Positions 8,143 to 17,316 of a DNA stretch of 64,000 bases are shown here, one piece after another. Location: assembly GCF_019797865.1 (NCBI RefSeq), contig NZ_CP081869.1:5408501-5472500 (forward strand), given 5' to 3'. The position numbers were made by a program, and so were the translations under genes. Under the pieces are notes generated by a model. The model was not told the DNA's origin. It did not search any database and saw only the letters and a list, made by a program, of their open reading frames with translations. The first letter of the stretch is position 1. Every line of letters starts with the position of its first letter. The stretch is from Chenggangzhangella methanolivorans. Its GTDB lineage: Bacteria > Pseudomonadota > Alphaproteobacteria > Rhizobiales > Methylopilaceae.

Positions 8143-9111
8143 CTAGGAGCAGAAATAGCTCGCCTGCGTGAACGCCGTCGCCCCGCCCCAGTTGAGCGTG
8201 TTCTTCAGGCTGACGCCGAACCGCACCGCGGTCCCGGCCGGCACCGAAACTGCCGAAGAGCGCGTCACGGAAGGCTGCCGGCCCGCGATCCCGTTGCTGA
8301 CATAGGTCTGGTCCTCGCGCCGGTCGTCATCGCTGCCGAGCCCGCGGTTGAACGCGATCTTGACGAACATCGAGGCGTCGCCGGCGGGCGGCGGCGACGG
8401 GTCGGACAGCTGGACCGTCGCGATCACGAGGCACCTCATATCCCGCTCCGCCGTGAAGCTCGGCGTCGTCATAAGGACTTGGCTGACGGTCGGCCCGAAC
8501 GCCCCGACGCTGTGCGTGGTCACCGTCTGGGTTCCGCCCGTCACCCCGCCGGGACCGGCGGGCCCCTGCGGCCCCGCAGGTCCTTGCTCACCAACCGGTC
8601 CCTGCTCCCCGACAGGACCCTGAACGCCGGCTGGCCCCTGGGCGCCCGCCTCGCCCTGCGGTCCGGTCGGGCCTTGGGGGCCGGAGGGTCCCGCTGGTCC
8701 CTCAGGCCCTTGCGGACCCGCAGCGCCTCTGGGACCTGTCGGGCCACGGTCGCCGTCGGCGCCCTTCGACGCCATCAGGCTCCAGTTGGTTTCGTCCGGC
8801 GGGCGCACGCCCTGGCTCTTGCGCCGCGCGATGAAGGACGACCCCTTGAACTGGACGGCGTCGTTGACCGCATAGGTTTTCTTGGCGCTCCATGATCCGC
8901 GCCAGCGGATCCCGGTGGCCTCGAGCTGGGCCGCGACCTCGTTCGGCGCGCAGCCGGCGTCCGCGTCGTCCGGGATGCGGACGCTCGCGCGGTCGGGCGA
9001 ATAACACGCGGTCGTCGCGGCCGCCGACGTCGACGCGAGGCCGGCCAGGCAGACCGCGGCCGCCGCCGTCGTCCAACGGGGCGAAACCCGTTCGTGTATC
9101 CACCGCGACAT
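8143..9111 (-). CDS. secreted collagen-like (Gly-X-Y) protein
   Basis: 322-residue exported protein. A signal peptide (to about residue 32) is followed by a cysteine-containing linker. At about 70-112 there is a small carbohydrate-binding-like module (WRGSWSAKKTYAVNDAVQFK) similar to those preceding bacterial collagens. An uninterrupted run of about 24 Gly-X-Y triplets (residues 117-189, rich in GPQGPA and GEQGPV) comes next, then a C-terminal globular domain of about 130 residues ending in a cysteine. Such proteins form trimeric triple helices on the cell surface or in matrix. The C-terminal domain resembles no family I can name. It is a single gene between convergent ansB and a divergent transporter. 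Confidence 0.8.
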   Translation of the reverse strand: MSRWIHERVSPRWTTAAAAVCLAGLASTSAAATTACYSPDRASVRIPDDADAGCAPNEVAAQLEATGIRWRGSWSAKKTYAVNDAVQFKGSSFIARRKSQGVRPPDETNWSLMASKGADGDRGPTGPRGAAGPQGPEGPAGPSGPQGPTGPQGEAGAQGPAGVQGPVGEQGPVGEQGPAGPQGPAGPGGVTGGTQTVTTHSVGAFGPTVSQVLMTTPSFTAERDMRCLVIATVQLSDPSPPPAGDASMFVKIAFNRGLGSDDDRREDQTYVSNGIAGRQPSVTRSSAVSVPAGTAVRFGVSLKNTLNWGGATAFTQASYFCS

Positions 9112-9401
9112 GAGCTCCCCCGAGCAAATGCGCCCTCCGCCGGGCGTCTTCGCTCGTTATATTTGACTGCGAAGACCCGTCCACGCACATCGCCGTATTC
9201 CGATGACGTCTCGGGCCCTTCACTTCGTCGTTGTCAGATGAATACTTCCGCGCCCGGACGGGTCTGGCGTCGCCGCGCCGAAAGCGCGTCGGCCTTCGCC
9301 GCCCCCGCGCATATCGGCCATGACGAGAAAGCGCGGCCCATGCCTAACCGCCGTTAAGATTTTCCGGTTAGAAATGAGTCTTCCATAAGACTCTCTCCCG
9401 C
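9112..9401. other. divergent intergenic region
   Basis: Separates the collagen-like gene from the EamA transporter. No open frame with coding character; presumably it holds both promoters. The segment 9350-9390 is AT-richer than its surroundings. Confidence 0.4.
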
Positions 9402-10352
9402 ATGCGCCCGATGTCCGCCTCCGATCTCGCCTACGCCTCCGACAAGTCCGGTCTCGATCCCACCGCCCGCGGCGTCATCGCCATGGTGGCGGGCATGGTC
9501 GTGCAGGCCACCAACGACACGGTCATCAAGCTCGCCTCCGCCCGCTTGCCGGCGAGCGAGATCATGGCGCTGCGCGGCGTCATGGCGATCGCGCTGGCGC
9601 TCGCCGTCGCGCTCGCGCTCGGAGAGGCGCGCCGGCTGAAGACGCTCGCCAATCCGCTGGTCGCGCTGCGCTCCGGCCTCGAGGCGATGGCGTGCCTCAC
9701 CTACATGACGGCGCTCGCGCATCTCTCGCTCGGCGAGTTCACCTCCATCGTGCAGACGACGCCGCTCATCATCACGGCTCTCGCGGTGCTGCTCGGCTGG
9801 CAGACGGTCGGTTGGAAGCGGTGGGCCGCGATCGGCGTCGGCTTCGGCGGCGTCCTGCTGATCGCAAAGCCCACGACCGGCGGCGTCAACGTCTATGCGG
9901 CGCTCACGCTGCTGTCGGCCTGCTTCATGGCGGTGCGCGACCTCGTCACGTCGCGGATCCCGTCTTCCGCGCCCTCGATGGTCGTGACGCTCGGCTCCAC
10001 CATCGCGGTGACGGCGGTGGGCTTCGGCGCCGGCGCCGCGCAGGCCGGCCCCTGGCTGATGCCCGACGGCTTCGAGACCACGATGATCGTCGTCGCGGCC
10101 GGGCTCGTGGTCGGCTGCAACATGCTGATCGTGATGGCGTTCCGCCTCGGCGACATGACCGTGGTCGGTCCGTTCCGCTACAGCGTCATCCTGGCGGCGC
10201 TAATCCTCGGCTGGGCGGTCTGGGGCCACACCCCCGACGCGCTGTCGCTCATCGGCTCCGCGCTGATCGTCGGGTCGGGCCTCTATGCGCTCAAGCGCGA
10301 GAAGAAGAACGAGCCGGAGCCGCTCGCCAATTCGGCGGCTCCGCTCGCCTGA
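9402..10352 (+). CDS. DMT superfamily (EamA) inner-membrane transporter
   Basis: 316-residue protein with about ten membrane helices in two EamA repeats (ARGVIAMVAGMVVQATNDTVIK begins the first; GVNVYAALTLLSACFMAVRD begins the second). Drug/metabolite exporters of this type move amino acids, nucleosides or small toxins; the substrate is not predictable. A start nine bases later (MSASDLAY) is also possible. Ends with a charged cytoplasmic tail (KREKKNEPEP). Confidence 0.85.
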   Translation: MRPMSASDLAYASDKSGLDPTARGVIAMVAGMVVQATNDTVIKLASARLPASEIMALRGVMAIALALAVALALGEARRLKTLANPLVALRSGLEAMACLTYMTALAHLSLGEFTSIVQTTPLIITALAVLLGWQTVGWKRWAAIGVGFGGVLLIAKPTTGGVNVYAALTLLSACFMAVRDLVTSRIPSSAPSMVVTLGSTIAVTAVGFGAGAAQAGPWLMPDGFETTMIVVAAGLVVGCNMLIVMAFRLGDMTVVGPFRYSVILAALILGWAVWGHTPDALSLIGSALIVGSGLYALKREKKNEPEPLANSAAPLA

Positions 10353-10359
10353 ACGGGGC

Positions 10360-10722
10360 CTAAAGCTCTCCGTCGCTGTCGAACAGCGGCTCGAAGCCGC
10401 CGAAGATCATGCGATCCATCGAGAACGGCGCGTCTTCGGGCGGGGTCATGCGCTCGTCGGCCTCCATCTTGGCCGCGGCCGCGTCGCAGGTCGCCTTGTC
10501 GGGCCAGACGATGAAGGAGAACACGATCTCCTCGCCGTCCTTGGCCCGAACGGCGCGACGGAAGTCCGCCGTCTCGCCGGGCTGGACGTCCACGCCCCAG
10601 CACTCGACGATCCGGAGCGCGCCGTACTCCTTGAACATCTCCGCGGCCTGCTCGGCCATCTCGCGATAGTCGTCCTTGCGGCCCGCCGCCGCGGGAATGA
10701 CGAAACCCTGCACATACGCCAT
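10360..10722 (-). CDS. DUF1428 family protein (YbaA-like)
   Basis: 120-residue cytoplasmic protein with the family pattern YVQGFVIPAAAGRKDDYREMA at the N-terminus and FSFIVWPDKATCDAA in the middle. It has a dimeric alpha/beta-barrel (ferredoxin-like) fold. The role is unknown. It is the last of three same-strand genes for small single-domain proteins that may be cotranscribed. Confidence 0.85.
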   Translation of the reverse strand: MAYVQGFVIPAAAGRKDDYREMAEQAAEMFKEYGALRIVECWGVDVQPGETADFRRAVRAKDGEEIVFSFIVWPDKATCDAAAAKMEADERMTPPEDAPFSMDRMIFGGFEPLFDSDGEL

Positions 10723-10759
10723 CGGTCGCTCGCCTAAGCCTCCCCCTTGACGGGCGGAC

Positions 10760-11245
10760 TCACGCCGCCCGTTTCCCCGCCGCGGCCTCGATGGCGGCGA
10801 CGTCGATCTTCACCATGCCCATCATGGCCGTGAAAACCCGGCTCGCGACCTCCGGGTCGGGATCGGCGATCAACTCCGAGAGAGCGCGCGGCACGATCTG
10901 CCACCGCACGCCCCAGCGGTCGTGGATCCAGCCGCAGGCGACCTCCTTGCCGCCTTTGTCCCTGATCGCGTCCCAGACCCGGTCGACCTCGGCCTGGTCG
11001 GCGCAATCGACCGACAGCGACACGGAGTCGGTGTGCTGCGGCGCGCTGCGGCCGTTCAGCGCTTGGAACGTCTGGCCGGCGAGCGTGAACTCGATCAGCA
11101 GGACGTCGCCGGCCTTGCCGCCCGGAAAGTCTCCCGGGCTCGTCGTGACGCGGTCGATGCGGCTGTCGGGCAGCAGCGAGACATAGAAGTTCGCGGCGTC
11201 TTCGCCGTCGCTGTCGAACCAGATGCAGGGCGAGATCTTGGACAT
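10760..11245 (-). CDS. VOC superfamily protein, PhnB/demethylubiquinone-like
   Basis: 161 residues of the PhnB-like branch of vicinal-oxygen-chelate proteins: CIWFDSDGEDAANFYVSLLP at the N-terminus, then GWIHDRWGVRWQIVPRAL, with the metal-ligand pattern relaxed. Members are often annotated '3-demethylubiquinone-9 3-methyltransferase', but that activity is unsupported. Sits between DUF1428 and another VOC gene. Confidence 0.8.
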   Translation of the reverse strand: MSKISPCIWFDSDGEDAANFYVSLLPDSRIDRVTTSPGDFPGGKAGDVLLIEFTLAGQTFQALNGRSAPQHTDSVSLSVDCADQAEVDRVWDAIRDKGGKEVACGWIHDRWGVRWQIVPRALSELIADPDPEVASRVFTAMMGMVKIDVAAIEAAAGKRAA

Positions 11246-11288
11246 GGGGGGCCTCCGGGATCGAGTTTTTTCTGATGTTCTGGCGCGC

Positions 11289-11711
11289 TCACGCGGCCGG
11301 CGGACCGCCTGCGGCCGCGGCCGGATCCATCCACATCACCTCCCAGATGTGCCCGTCCGGATCCTCGTAGGAGCGGCCGTACATGAAGCCGTAGTCCTGC
11401 AGGGGCGTCGGATCGGCGGTCCCGCCGGCCGCCGTCGCCTTGGCCACCTGCCCGTCCACCGCCTCGCGGCTCTCCTCCGAAACGCACAGCAGCACCTGCG
11501 CCGAGGCGCGCGCGTCAGGGATCTCTTTGGAGGTGAACTGCCGGTACTTCTCGTGGGTGAGAAGCATCACGAAAATGGTCTCCGACAGCACCATGCAGGC
11601 GGCGGTGTGGTCGGAGAAGTTGAGGTTCTGCTCCGCGCCCACCGCCTTGTAGAAGGCGATCGAGGCGGGCAGGTCGGCGACGGGCAGGTTGACGAAAATC
11701 AGCTTCGGCAT
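11289..11711 (-). CDS. VOC (glyoxalase/bleomycin-resistance-like) protein
   Basis: 140 residues: KLIFVNLPVADLPASIAFYK opens the first betaalphabetabetabeta unit, and SYEDPDGHIWEVMWMDP closes the second with the usual His-x-x-Glu metal-ligand pair. It is a possible dioxygenase, glyoxalase or antibiotic-binding protein. The ATG at 11711 is preferred because GAGGAG precedes it and the fold starts there. Same strand as the PhnB-like and DUF1428 genes. Confidence 0.82.
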   Translation of the reverse strand: MPKLIFVNLPVADLPASIAFYKAVGAEQNLNFSDHTAACMVLSETIFVMLLTHEKYRQFTSKEIPDARASAQVLLCVSEESREAVDGQVAKATAAGGTADPTPLQDYGFMYGRSYEDPDGHIWEVMWMDPAAAAGGPPAA

Positions 11712-11822
11712 CGTGGGCTCCTCATCGTGCGCTGATCGTGGCTCGTTCGATCCTAGGACGAACGAGGCGACGGCAGCCCGACACACGGCCGAAGATTTTT
11801 TTGGAAGACAGCGCCGGCGCGG

Positions 11823-12212
11823 TCAGAGCGCCTTTTCGAGCAGCGCCGCGATCGTCTCTTCGCGCGTGTCGCCGACCGAGCGTCCGACCTCCTTTCCACC
11901 CTTGAACACGAGGATCGTGGAGCGGTCGGGCGCGTTGAGCGCCTTCAGCGTCGGCTTCTCCGAATCATAGTCGATCGCGAAGGCCGCGACCTTTGCGAAC
12001 TTCGGGTCCGCCAGCAGCTTCGTGACGATCGGCTTCTGGGCCCGGCAGGTCGGGCACCATGAGGCGTCGATGAGCGCGATCACCGCGCCCTTTCCGCGCG
12101 CGGCCTCGAAATTCGCGGTTCCGAAGGGTTGCAGGCTCGCGGCGAAGGCTGGCGCGACGGACAGCGCCGCAGCGAGCGCCAAAATTCCGAGGGAGGAGCG
12201 ACGGTCGAACAT
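11823..12212 (-). CDS. secreted thioredoxin-like protein
   Basis: 129 residues with a signal peptide (to about PAFA-ASLQ) and a thioredoxin fold. DASWCPTCRAQKP contains the CPTC redox pair at about residues 53-56, and DRSTILVFKGGKEVGRSVG gives the rest of the core. It is a periplasmic disulphide reductase or isomerase, or a cytochrome-maturation partner; the substrate is unknown. SD GGAAAA lies close to the start. Confidence 0.85.
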   Translation of the reverse strand: MFDRRSSLGILALAAALSVAPAFAASLQPFGTANFEAARGKGAVIALIDASWCPTCRAQKPIVTKLLADPKFAKVAAFAIDYDSEKPTLKALNAPDRSTILVFKGGKEVGRSVGDTREETIAALLEKAL

Positions 12213-12332
12213 CGGCTTTTCCTTGCGATCGGTCTCGTCTCGGGCCTTTACGTATGCGCGCAGGGTCCGGTTTCGCCAACCGGGCCCGGGAAGCGTCTTC
12301 GATGACGTCTGCGAGTACGGGAGCGAGTTCGC

Positions 12333-13848
12333 GTGGCCAACCATCTGTTCGACGCCGTCAGGGCCGCCGCGCCGGGGCGCGACGAAACCTTCATGGAGAC
12401 GACGGACGGCCGTCGCTGGAGCTACGGCGAGCTGGTCGACGAGACCGCGCGCTTCGCCGCGGCGCTGGTCCGGCTCGGGCTCGAGCCCGGCGACCGCGTG
12501 GCCGCGCAGGTCGAGAAGAGCCCCGAGGCGCTGCTGCTCTATCTCGCGACGGTGCGGGCCGGCGGCGTCTTCCTTCCACTCAACACCGCCTACACGCCCG
12601 CGGAAATCGACTATTTCATCGGCGACGCCGAGCCGCGGCTCTTCGTCGTGTCGCCCCCTTCCGAAGCCGCCCTCGCCCCGATCGCGACGACGCGCGGCGC
12701 CCGTCTCCTGACGCTCGGCGGCGCCGGCGAGGGGTCGCTCATGGACCACGTCCGCGGCGAAGACGGGCGCGGGTTCAGCGACGCCGCCTGCGGACCGAAC
12801 GACCTCGCGGCCATCCTCTACACCTCCGGCACGACCGGCCGCTCCAAGGGCGCGATGCTGACGCACGACAATCTGCTGTCGAACGCGCTCGCGCTCGTGA
12901 AGACCTGGCGGTTCACCGCCGCCGACCGGCTGATCCACGCGCTGCCGATCTTCCACACCCACGGACTGTTCGTGGCGACCAACACGGCGCTGCTCGCGGG
13001 CTCGTCGATGATCTTCCTGCCGCGCTTCGACCCCCGCCGAAGTCGTCGGCCTGATGGACCGCGCGAGCGTGCTGATGGGCGTGCCGACCTTCTATGTGCG
13101 CCTTCTCGGCCATGCCGGGCTGACGCGCGAGGCGACGGCCGGCATGCGCCTGTTCGTCTCGGGCTCCGCGCCGCTGTTGGCCGAGACCCACCGCGAGTTC
13201 TCCGGGCGCACCGGCCACGCCATCCTCGAGCGTTACGGGATGACCGAGACCAACATGATCACCTCCAACCCCTATGAGGGCGGCAGGATCGCGGGAACGG
13301 TCGGATATCCGCTGCCCGACGTCGAGCTGCGCGTCGTCGACGCCGAGAGCGGCGCGCCGCTCGCCGACGGCGAGGTCGGGATGATCGAGGTGAAGGGCCC
13401 GAACGTCTTCAAGGGCTATTGGCGGATGCCGGAGAAGACCCGCGCCGAGTTCCGCGACGACGGCTTCTTCGTCACCGGCGATCTCGCCCGGCGCGACGCG
13501 GACGGGCGGGTCTCGATCGTCGGGCGCGGTAAGGACCTCGTGATCTCGGGCGGCTTCAACGTCTACCCCAAGGAGGTCGAGGAGGAGATCGACCAGCTGC
13601 CCGGCGTCTTCGAAAGCGCCGTGATCGGGGTGGCGCATCGCGACTTCGGCGAGGGCGTGACGGCGGTCGTGGTGCCGGACGGCACCGCCGAGATCGACGA
13701 GGCCTCGATCCTCTCCGCGCTGAAGGAGCGGCTCGCGCGGTTCAAGCAGCCCAAGCGCGTGCTGCTCGTCGACGAACTCCCGCGCAACGCCATGGGCAAG
13801 GTGCAGAAGGCCGCGCTGCGCGAGCGCTACGCCGACCTCTATCGGTAA
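12333..13848 (+). CDS. matB: malonyl-CoA synthetase (MatB-like acyl-CoA ligase), frame broken once
   Basis: About 505 residues of the ANL superfamily. The AMP-binding P-loop ILYTSGTTGRSKGAMLTHDN, the A5 motif ERYGMTETNMITSN, the A7/A8 motif FFVTGDLARRDADGRVSIVGR and the A10 lysine in LPRNAMGKVQKAAL are all visible. LPIFHTHGLFVATNTAL and the arginine-bearing MITSNPYEGGRIAGTVG fit malonate-specific MatB. It activates malonate to malonyl-CoA. The start is GTG with GGAG eight bases upstream. The frame changes at about 13035 in a run of C (GACCCCCGCCG), most likely one extra C. No matA or malonate transporter is adjacent. Confidence 0.85.
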
Positions 13849-14513
13849 GGCTGAACCGCGCGCGCCGTCACCGCCGCGACGAACAGCGCGAGGCCTGCGG
13901 CGATCAACCAGGCCTCGGGCGCGCCGAGCGTGAAGAGCGTCATCGCCGCATAGAGCGACCAGAGGGCCGGAACGGCGGCGAGCGCCGCCGCAAGAAACGG
14001 CCGGCGGACCAACGCCGCGACGCCGAGCGCGGCGAGCGCGCTCGGATCCGGCATGACGCCTGCGATTTCGGCCGCGCTCCACGGCTTTCCGAGCGACGGC
14101 GCGGCGAGCGGATAGGCGATGACGGCCAGCGCAAGCAGCACGGCCGCCAAGGCTCCGGCCGGCCTGACGGTGGGGCGCAAGGGCGCGTTGAGAAGCGCCG
14201 CGACTGCGGCGAAGCCTGCGCCTGCGGTGAGGAACGCCGGAGCCGCATAGGCCGCCGCCCAGTTGATCCCGGCGTATCGGCTCCAAAGGAAGCCCCAGCC
14301 CGACATAGCCAGTCCTGCGCCCGCGAGCGCCAGCGCGGCCCTGCCGGACTGCGGTCCACCGCGCCGCACAAGGCCGATCAGGACGAGTCCCGCCGCCAGC
14401 GCCGCGAGCTGCCACGGCCAGACCCCGGCGTTGTGGCTCTCGATCAGCCGCTCATAAACCCGCGGCGAGAACAGCAGGAAATCGGACGGGCGGTAGGTCC
14501 ACCACTCGCTCAT
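13839..14513 (-). CDS. DUF6064 family integral membrane protein
   Basis: 224 residues with six or seven hydrophobic helices after an N-terminal MSEWWTYRPSDFLLFSPRVY, the hallmark of DUF6064. Its 3' end overlaps the end of matB by ten bases on the opposite strand. Function unknown. Confidence 0.8.
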   Translation of the reverse strand: MSEWWTYRPSDFLLFSPRVYERLIESHNAGVWPWQLAALAAGLVLIGLVRRGGPQSGRAALALAGAGLAMSGWGFLWSRYAGINWAAAYAAPAFLTAGAGFAAVAALLNAPLRPTVRPAGALAAVLLALAVIAYPLAAPSLGKPWSAAEIAGVMPDPSALAALGVAALVRRPFLAAALAAVPALWSLYAAMTLFTLGAPEAWLIAAGLALFVAAVTARAVQPYR

Positions 14514-14526
14514 GAGGATTTTTCGC

Positions 14527-15447
14527 TCAGATCTCAGTGAGCGCCTTCGCGATCCGCTCCCTCATGGCCTCGTCGGGCATGGGTCCGGAGACGGCCGCGA
14601 GGTTCTCGCGCACATGCGAGACGCTTGTCGTGGCGGGGATCGCGCAGGTGACCGCCGGATGCGAGGCAACGAATTTGAGGATCAACTGCGCCCAGCTGGT
14701 CGCGCCGAGCTCTCCGGCGAAATCGGGCAGCTTTTCGCCCTCGAGCTCCTCGGTGAGGTCGCCCTGCCGGAACGGCCGGTTGACGATCACCGCGATCCCC
14801 CGCTCGCGCGCGAGCGGCAGCAGCCGCTGCTCGGCCTCGCGGTCCACCGGATTGTAGGTCAGCTGCACGAAGTCGAGCTTCCTGGTCGCGAGCAGCTTTT
14901 CAAGGTCGCCGTGCCGGCGCCCCTCGGAGGTCGTCACGCCCACATAGCGAACCTTGCCCTCGGCCTTCATGGCCTCGAGCGTTTCGAAATGGCTGTCGAA
15001 GGCGAGCAGGTTGTGGACCTGCAGCAGGTCGAAGCGCGGCACGCCCCAGAACCGACGGGTCTGCTCGATCTGTCCCGGGCCGTCGCGCCCGGAAGAAATC
15101 CACACCTTCTCGGCCGAGAACAGCGCCTGCTGGCTCCCGAGCTTCTTCAGCCCGTGGCCGACGACGGCCTGGGCCGATCCATACATCGGCGAGGAGTCGA
15201 TCATGCGCCCGCCGGCCTCGAAGAACGCCCGCATCACCTCGGCGCTTTCGTCGCGCAGCGCCTGATCCTCGCCGACGTTGAAGGTTATCCAGGTGCCGAG
15301 CCCGACCGCTGGGATCGCTTCGCCGGACGACGGAATGGTTTTCATCAGCGGCTTCGGGGCCTGCTGCGCGCCCGCGGCGCCGACGAGCCCTGCGGCGCCG
15401 AGCGCGGCCATACCGGCGACGACGGCGCGGCGGTCGATCTCGGGCAT
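14527..15447 (-). CDS. exported aldo/keto reductase
   Basis: 306 residues. A Tat-type signal (EIDRRAVVAGMAALGAAG) precedes an aldo/keto reductase barrel: IPAVGLGTWITFNV, the catalytic tyrosine region GGRMIDSSPMYGSAQAVVG, then a lysine in SAEKVWISS. FDLLQVHNLLAF contains the usual histidine, and YVGVTTSEGR follows. It would reduce carbonyl compounds with NAD(P)H and is probably folded before export. The ATG at 15447 follows GGAGG. Alone in its unit. Confidence 0.82.
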   Translation of the reverse strand: MPEIDRRAVVAGMAALGAAGLVGAAGAQQAPKPLMKTIPSSGEAIPAVGLGTWITFNVGEDQALRDESAEVMRAFFEAGGRMIDSSPMYGSAQAVVGHGLKKLGSQQALFSAEKVWISSGRDGPGQIEQTRRFWGVPRFDLLQVHNLLAFDSHFETLEAMKAEGKVRYVGVTTSEGRRHGDLEKLLATRKLDFVQLTYNPVDREAEQRLLPLARERGIAVIVNRPFRQGDLTEELEGEKLPDFAGELGATSWAQLILKFVASHPAVTCAIPATTSVSHVRENLAAVSGPMPDEAMRERIAKALTEI

Positions 15448-15477
15448 CTGAAACCTCCGCGGTCGGGCGAGCGGACA

Positions 15478-15508
15478 AAACCGCCGGCGCGGGCCGCGCC
15501 GGCGGTTT
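15478..15508 (-). terminator. terminator hairpin for the small exported protein gene
   Basis: A perfect 15-bp palindrome with one central base, ending in TTTT on the minus strand. It lies between the small-protein stop (15590) and the aldo/keto reductase start. Confidence 0.65.
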
Positions 15509-15542
15509 CTCATCTAGGCCCTCACGGCGATCGATCGAGACG

Positions 15543-15580
15543 CGCGGAGTTCACGGACCGGAGAGACCGTGAACTCCGCG
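15543..15580 (-). terminator. stem-loop immediately after the small exported protein gene
   Basis: A 14-bp perfect stem (15543-15556 with 15567-15580) with a 10-base loop, ten bases after the stop. It has no T-run, so it is likely an mRNA 3'-end stabiliser or the first half of a double terminator with the next hairpin. Confidence 0.5.
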
Positions 15581-15589
15581 GCAGCGCCG

Positions 15590-15919
15590 TTACTTCGACT
15601 TGGCGCCCTTGTCGTTCGAGGCCTGCGCGTCGCCGGCATGAACGAGCATCCCGTCCTTGCCGATCTCGACGCTCTGGCCGGAGGTCGCCGCGAGGCCGTA
15701 GGAGTTTCCGGTGTTGACGCGCAGCTCGCAGCCGCCCGGGCAGTTGATCTGGGCCGACTTGCCGGCCTCGATCGTGGTCTTGGGCTCTTCGGTGCCGAGG
15801 TCGGCGGTCACCTCGACGGCCTTGTCGAACTTGTTGGCCACCGTCACCGCAAGCGCGGGAGCCGCGGCGAACGCCGTCGCGCCGAGCGCCAGAACTGCAG
15901 CTTTCGCAAAAGTCATCAT
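15590..15919 (-). CDS. small exported protein of unknown function
   Basis: 109 residues: a signal peptide (FAKAAVLALGATAFAAAPALA) and a mature part of about 85 residues, mostly beta in character (VTVANKFDKAVEVTADLG). It contains a CPGGC pair that could form a disulphide. I do not recognise a family. The first of two tandem ATG codons, preceded by GAGAGG, is used as the start. Followed by two strong hairpins, so expressed as a single gene. Confidence 0.65.
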   Translation of the reverse strand: MMTFAKAAVLALGATAFAAAPALAVTVANKFDKAVEVTADLGTEEPKTTIEAGKSAQINCPGGCELRVNTGNSYGLAATSGQSVEIGKDGMLVHAGDAQASNDKGAKSK

Positions 15920-16344
15920 GGTTATGTGCCTCTCTTCACATGTTTTATCGATCTCGGACCACCTTGACGGCGCGAGGCGCTGACCTGTCATCCGGAAACG
16001 TCTTTGCATGACGTGAGCACAAAGATGATTTCTTGAGAGAATAAGAAAAGCCCATCTACGAACATGTCATCCTGCATGACGCGTTACTGACGAGCGTGTG
16101 ATATGAATTTCATAATAAGCTTTGCAGATGACGCCGCCGAGCCCGTGTTCGGCAAACCGAACGAGAGCGCAAGCCTAGGATTATGCGCCATCCTAGGACT
16201 ATGACCCCAGTGAATGTCAGGACTATTGTCCGCCGGGACATAAAGTCGGCTCACGAGATCGCCGCCGGCCGGACGCGCCTCGTGTCCCGAACGCCGGCCC
16301 TGTAAAAAGACGCCCGCCCTCTTGCGCCCTGTCGGAAAGACGCC
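15920..16344. other. intergenic region with AT-rich stretch and short direct repeats
   Basis: Divergent promoter region between the small exported protein and hyi. Between 16010 and 16130 it is noticeably AT-rich. CCTAGGATTATG at 16174-16185 recurs as CCTAGGACTATG at 16192-16203, and AGGACTATTG appears again near 16219. These could be regulator sites. No gene seen. Confidence 0.45.
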
Positions 16345-17130
16345 TTGCCCCGCTTCGCCGCGAACCTCTCGTTCCTCTTCGCCGACCGCGCTTTGCCCGA
16401 TCGCATCGACGCCGCGCGCGCCGCAGGGTTCGATGCCGTCGAAATGCTGTTCCCCTACGAGCATGCGCCGGAAACGCTTGCGGAATGGCTTAAGGCCGCC
16501 GATCTCGAGCTTGTCCTGTTCAACATGCGCCCGGGAGACTGGGCGGCGGGCGAGCGGGGCCTCGCCTCCTTCCCTCACCGGTCCGAGGAGTTCCGCGCAT
16601 CCGTGGAGGAGGCGCTGCGCTATGCCCAGCGTCTCGGCACGCGTCGCCTCCATGCGCTTGCGGGCCTCGCACAGCCGGACGACGCCCGCGCGGCCAGCGC
16701 CTATCGCGACGCCCTGGCCTTCGCCTGCGACCGCGCCGGTCCCATGGGCGTCGACGTTCTGATCGAGCCGATCAACGGCCGCGACATGCCGGGCTATCAC
16801 CTTGCGAGCTTCGAGCGCGCCGCCGAGATCATCGCGGCGCTCGGGCGCCCGAACCTGAAGCTGCAGTTCGACGTCTATCACCGCCAGATCCTGCGCGGCG
16901 ACGTGATCCGCGGCCTCGAGGAGCTGATGCCCTTGATCGGCCATGTGCAGGTCGCGAGCGTCCCCGGCCGCAACGAGCCGGGAACGGGAGAGCTCGACGA
17001 TTTCGCGGTGTTCGCGGCGCTCGACCGGTTGGGCTATGCGGGCTTCGTCGGCTGCGAGTATCGGCCGCTCGGGCGCACGGAAGACGGGCTGGGATGGATG
17101 GACCGCGCCGCCCCCTTGTCCCGGACTTGA
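16345..17130 (+). CDS. hyi: hydroxypyruvate isomerase family protein
   Basis: 261-residue TIM-barrel sugar-isomerase. Features are FAANLSFLFADRALPDRIDA at the N-terminus, FDAVEMLFPYEH, the metal-binding glutamate in VLIEPINGRDMPGYHL, the LQFDVYHRQILRGD segment and FVGCEYRPLG. It interconverts hydroxypyruvate and tartronate semialdehyde, a link to glyoxylate and serine-cycle metabolites in methylotrophs. The start is TTG at 16345 (the fold starts immediately after it); no ATG is available upstream in frame. The last residues run into a dispersed repeat, so the natural C-terminus may have been altered. Confidence 0.85.
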   Translation: MPRFAANLSFLFADRALPDRIDAARAAGFDAVEMLFPYEHAPETLAEWLKAADLELVLFNMRPGDWAAGERGLASFPHRSEEFRASVEEALRYAQRLGTRRLHALAGLAQPDDARAASAYRDALAFACDRAGPMGVDVLIEPINGRDMPGYHLASFERAAEIIAALGRPNLKLQFDVYHRQILRGDVIRGLEELMPLIGHVQVASVPGRNEPGTGELDDFAVFAALDRLGYAGFVGCEYRPLGRTEDGLGWMDRAAPLSRT

Positions 17131-17235
17131 TCCGAGACCCAGAACCGAGACGCTGGGTTTTAAAGTCTCCGGACGTCTTCGCCTTTTTCGTCTTCCGGCG
17201 CCGTTTCTGGGTGCCGGATCGGGTCCAGCACAAGG
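17114..17235. repeat. inverted repeat with TTGTCCCGGACTTGATCC core
   Basis: The arms at about 17114-17146 and 17203-17235 are imperfect reverse complements (CCTTGT...GACCCAGAA and TTCTGGGT...ACAAGG). It is a dispersed intergenic element common in alphaproteobacteria, overlapping the last codons of hyi. Confidence 0.55.
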
Positions 17236-17316
17236 GCCGCGGCATACGGGGATGACGCCTTGCGGTTCGACTCGCGCTAAGACGTCTGCCTCCAACCTCC
17301 CTTCCCCGGAGAACGC

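Noticed and set aside
8480..8760. Short periodic repeats that could suggest a CRISPR array
   Set aside because: The period is nine bases and encodes Gly-X-Y triplets of the collagen-like protein; there are no spacers or cas genes.
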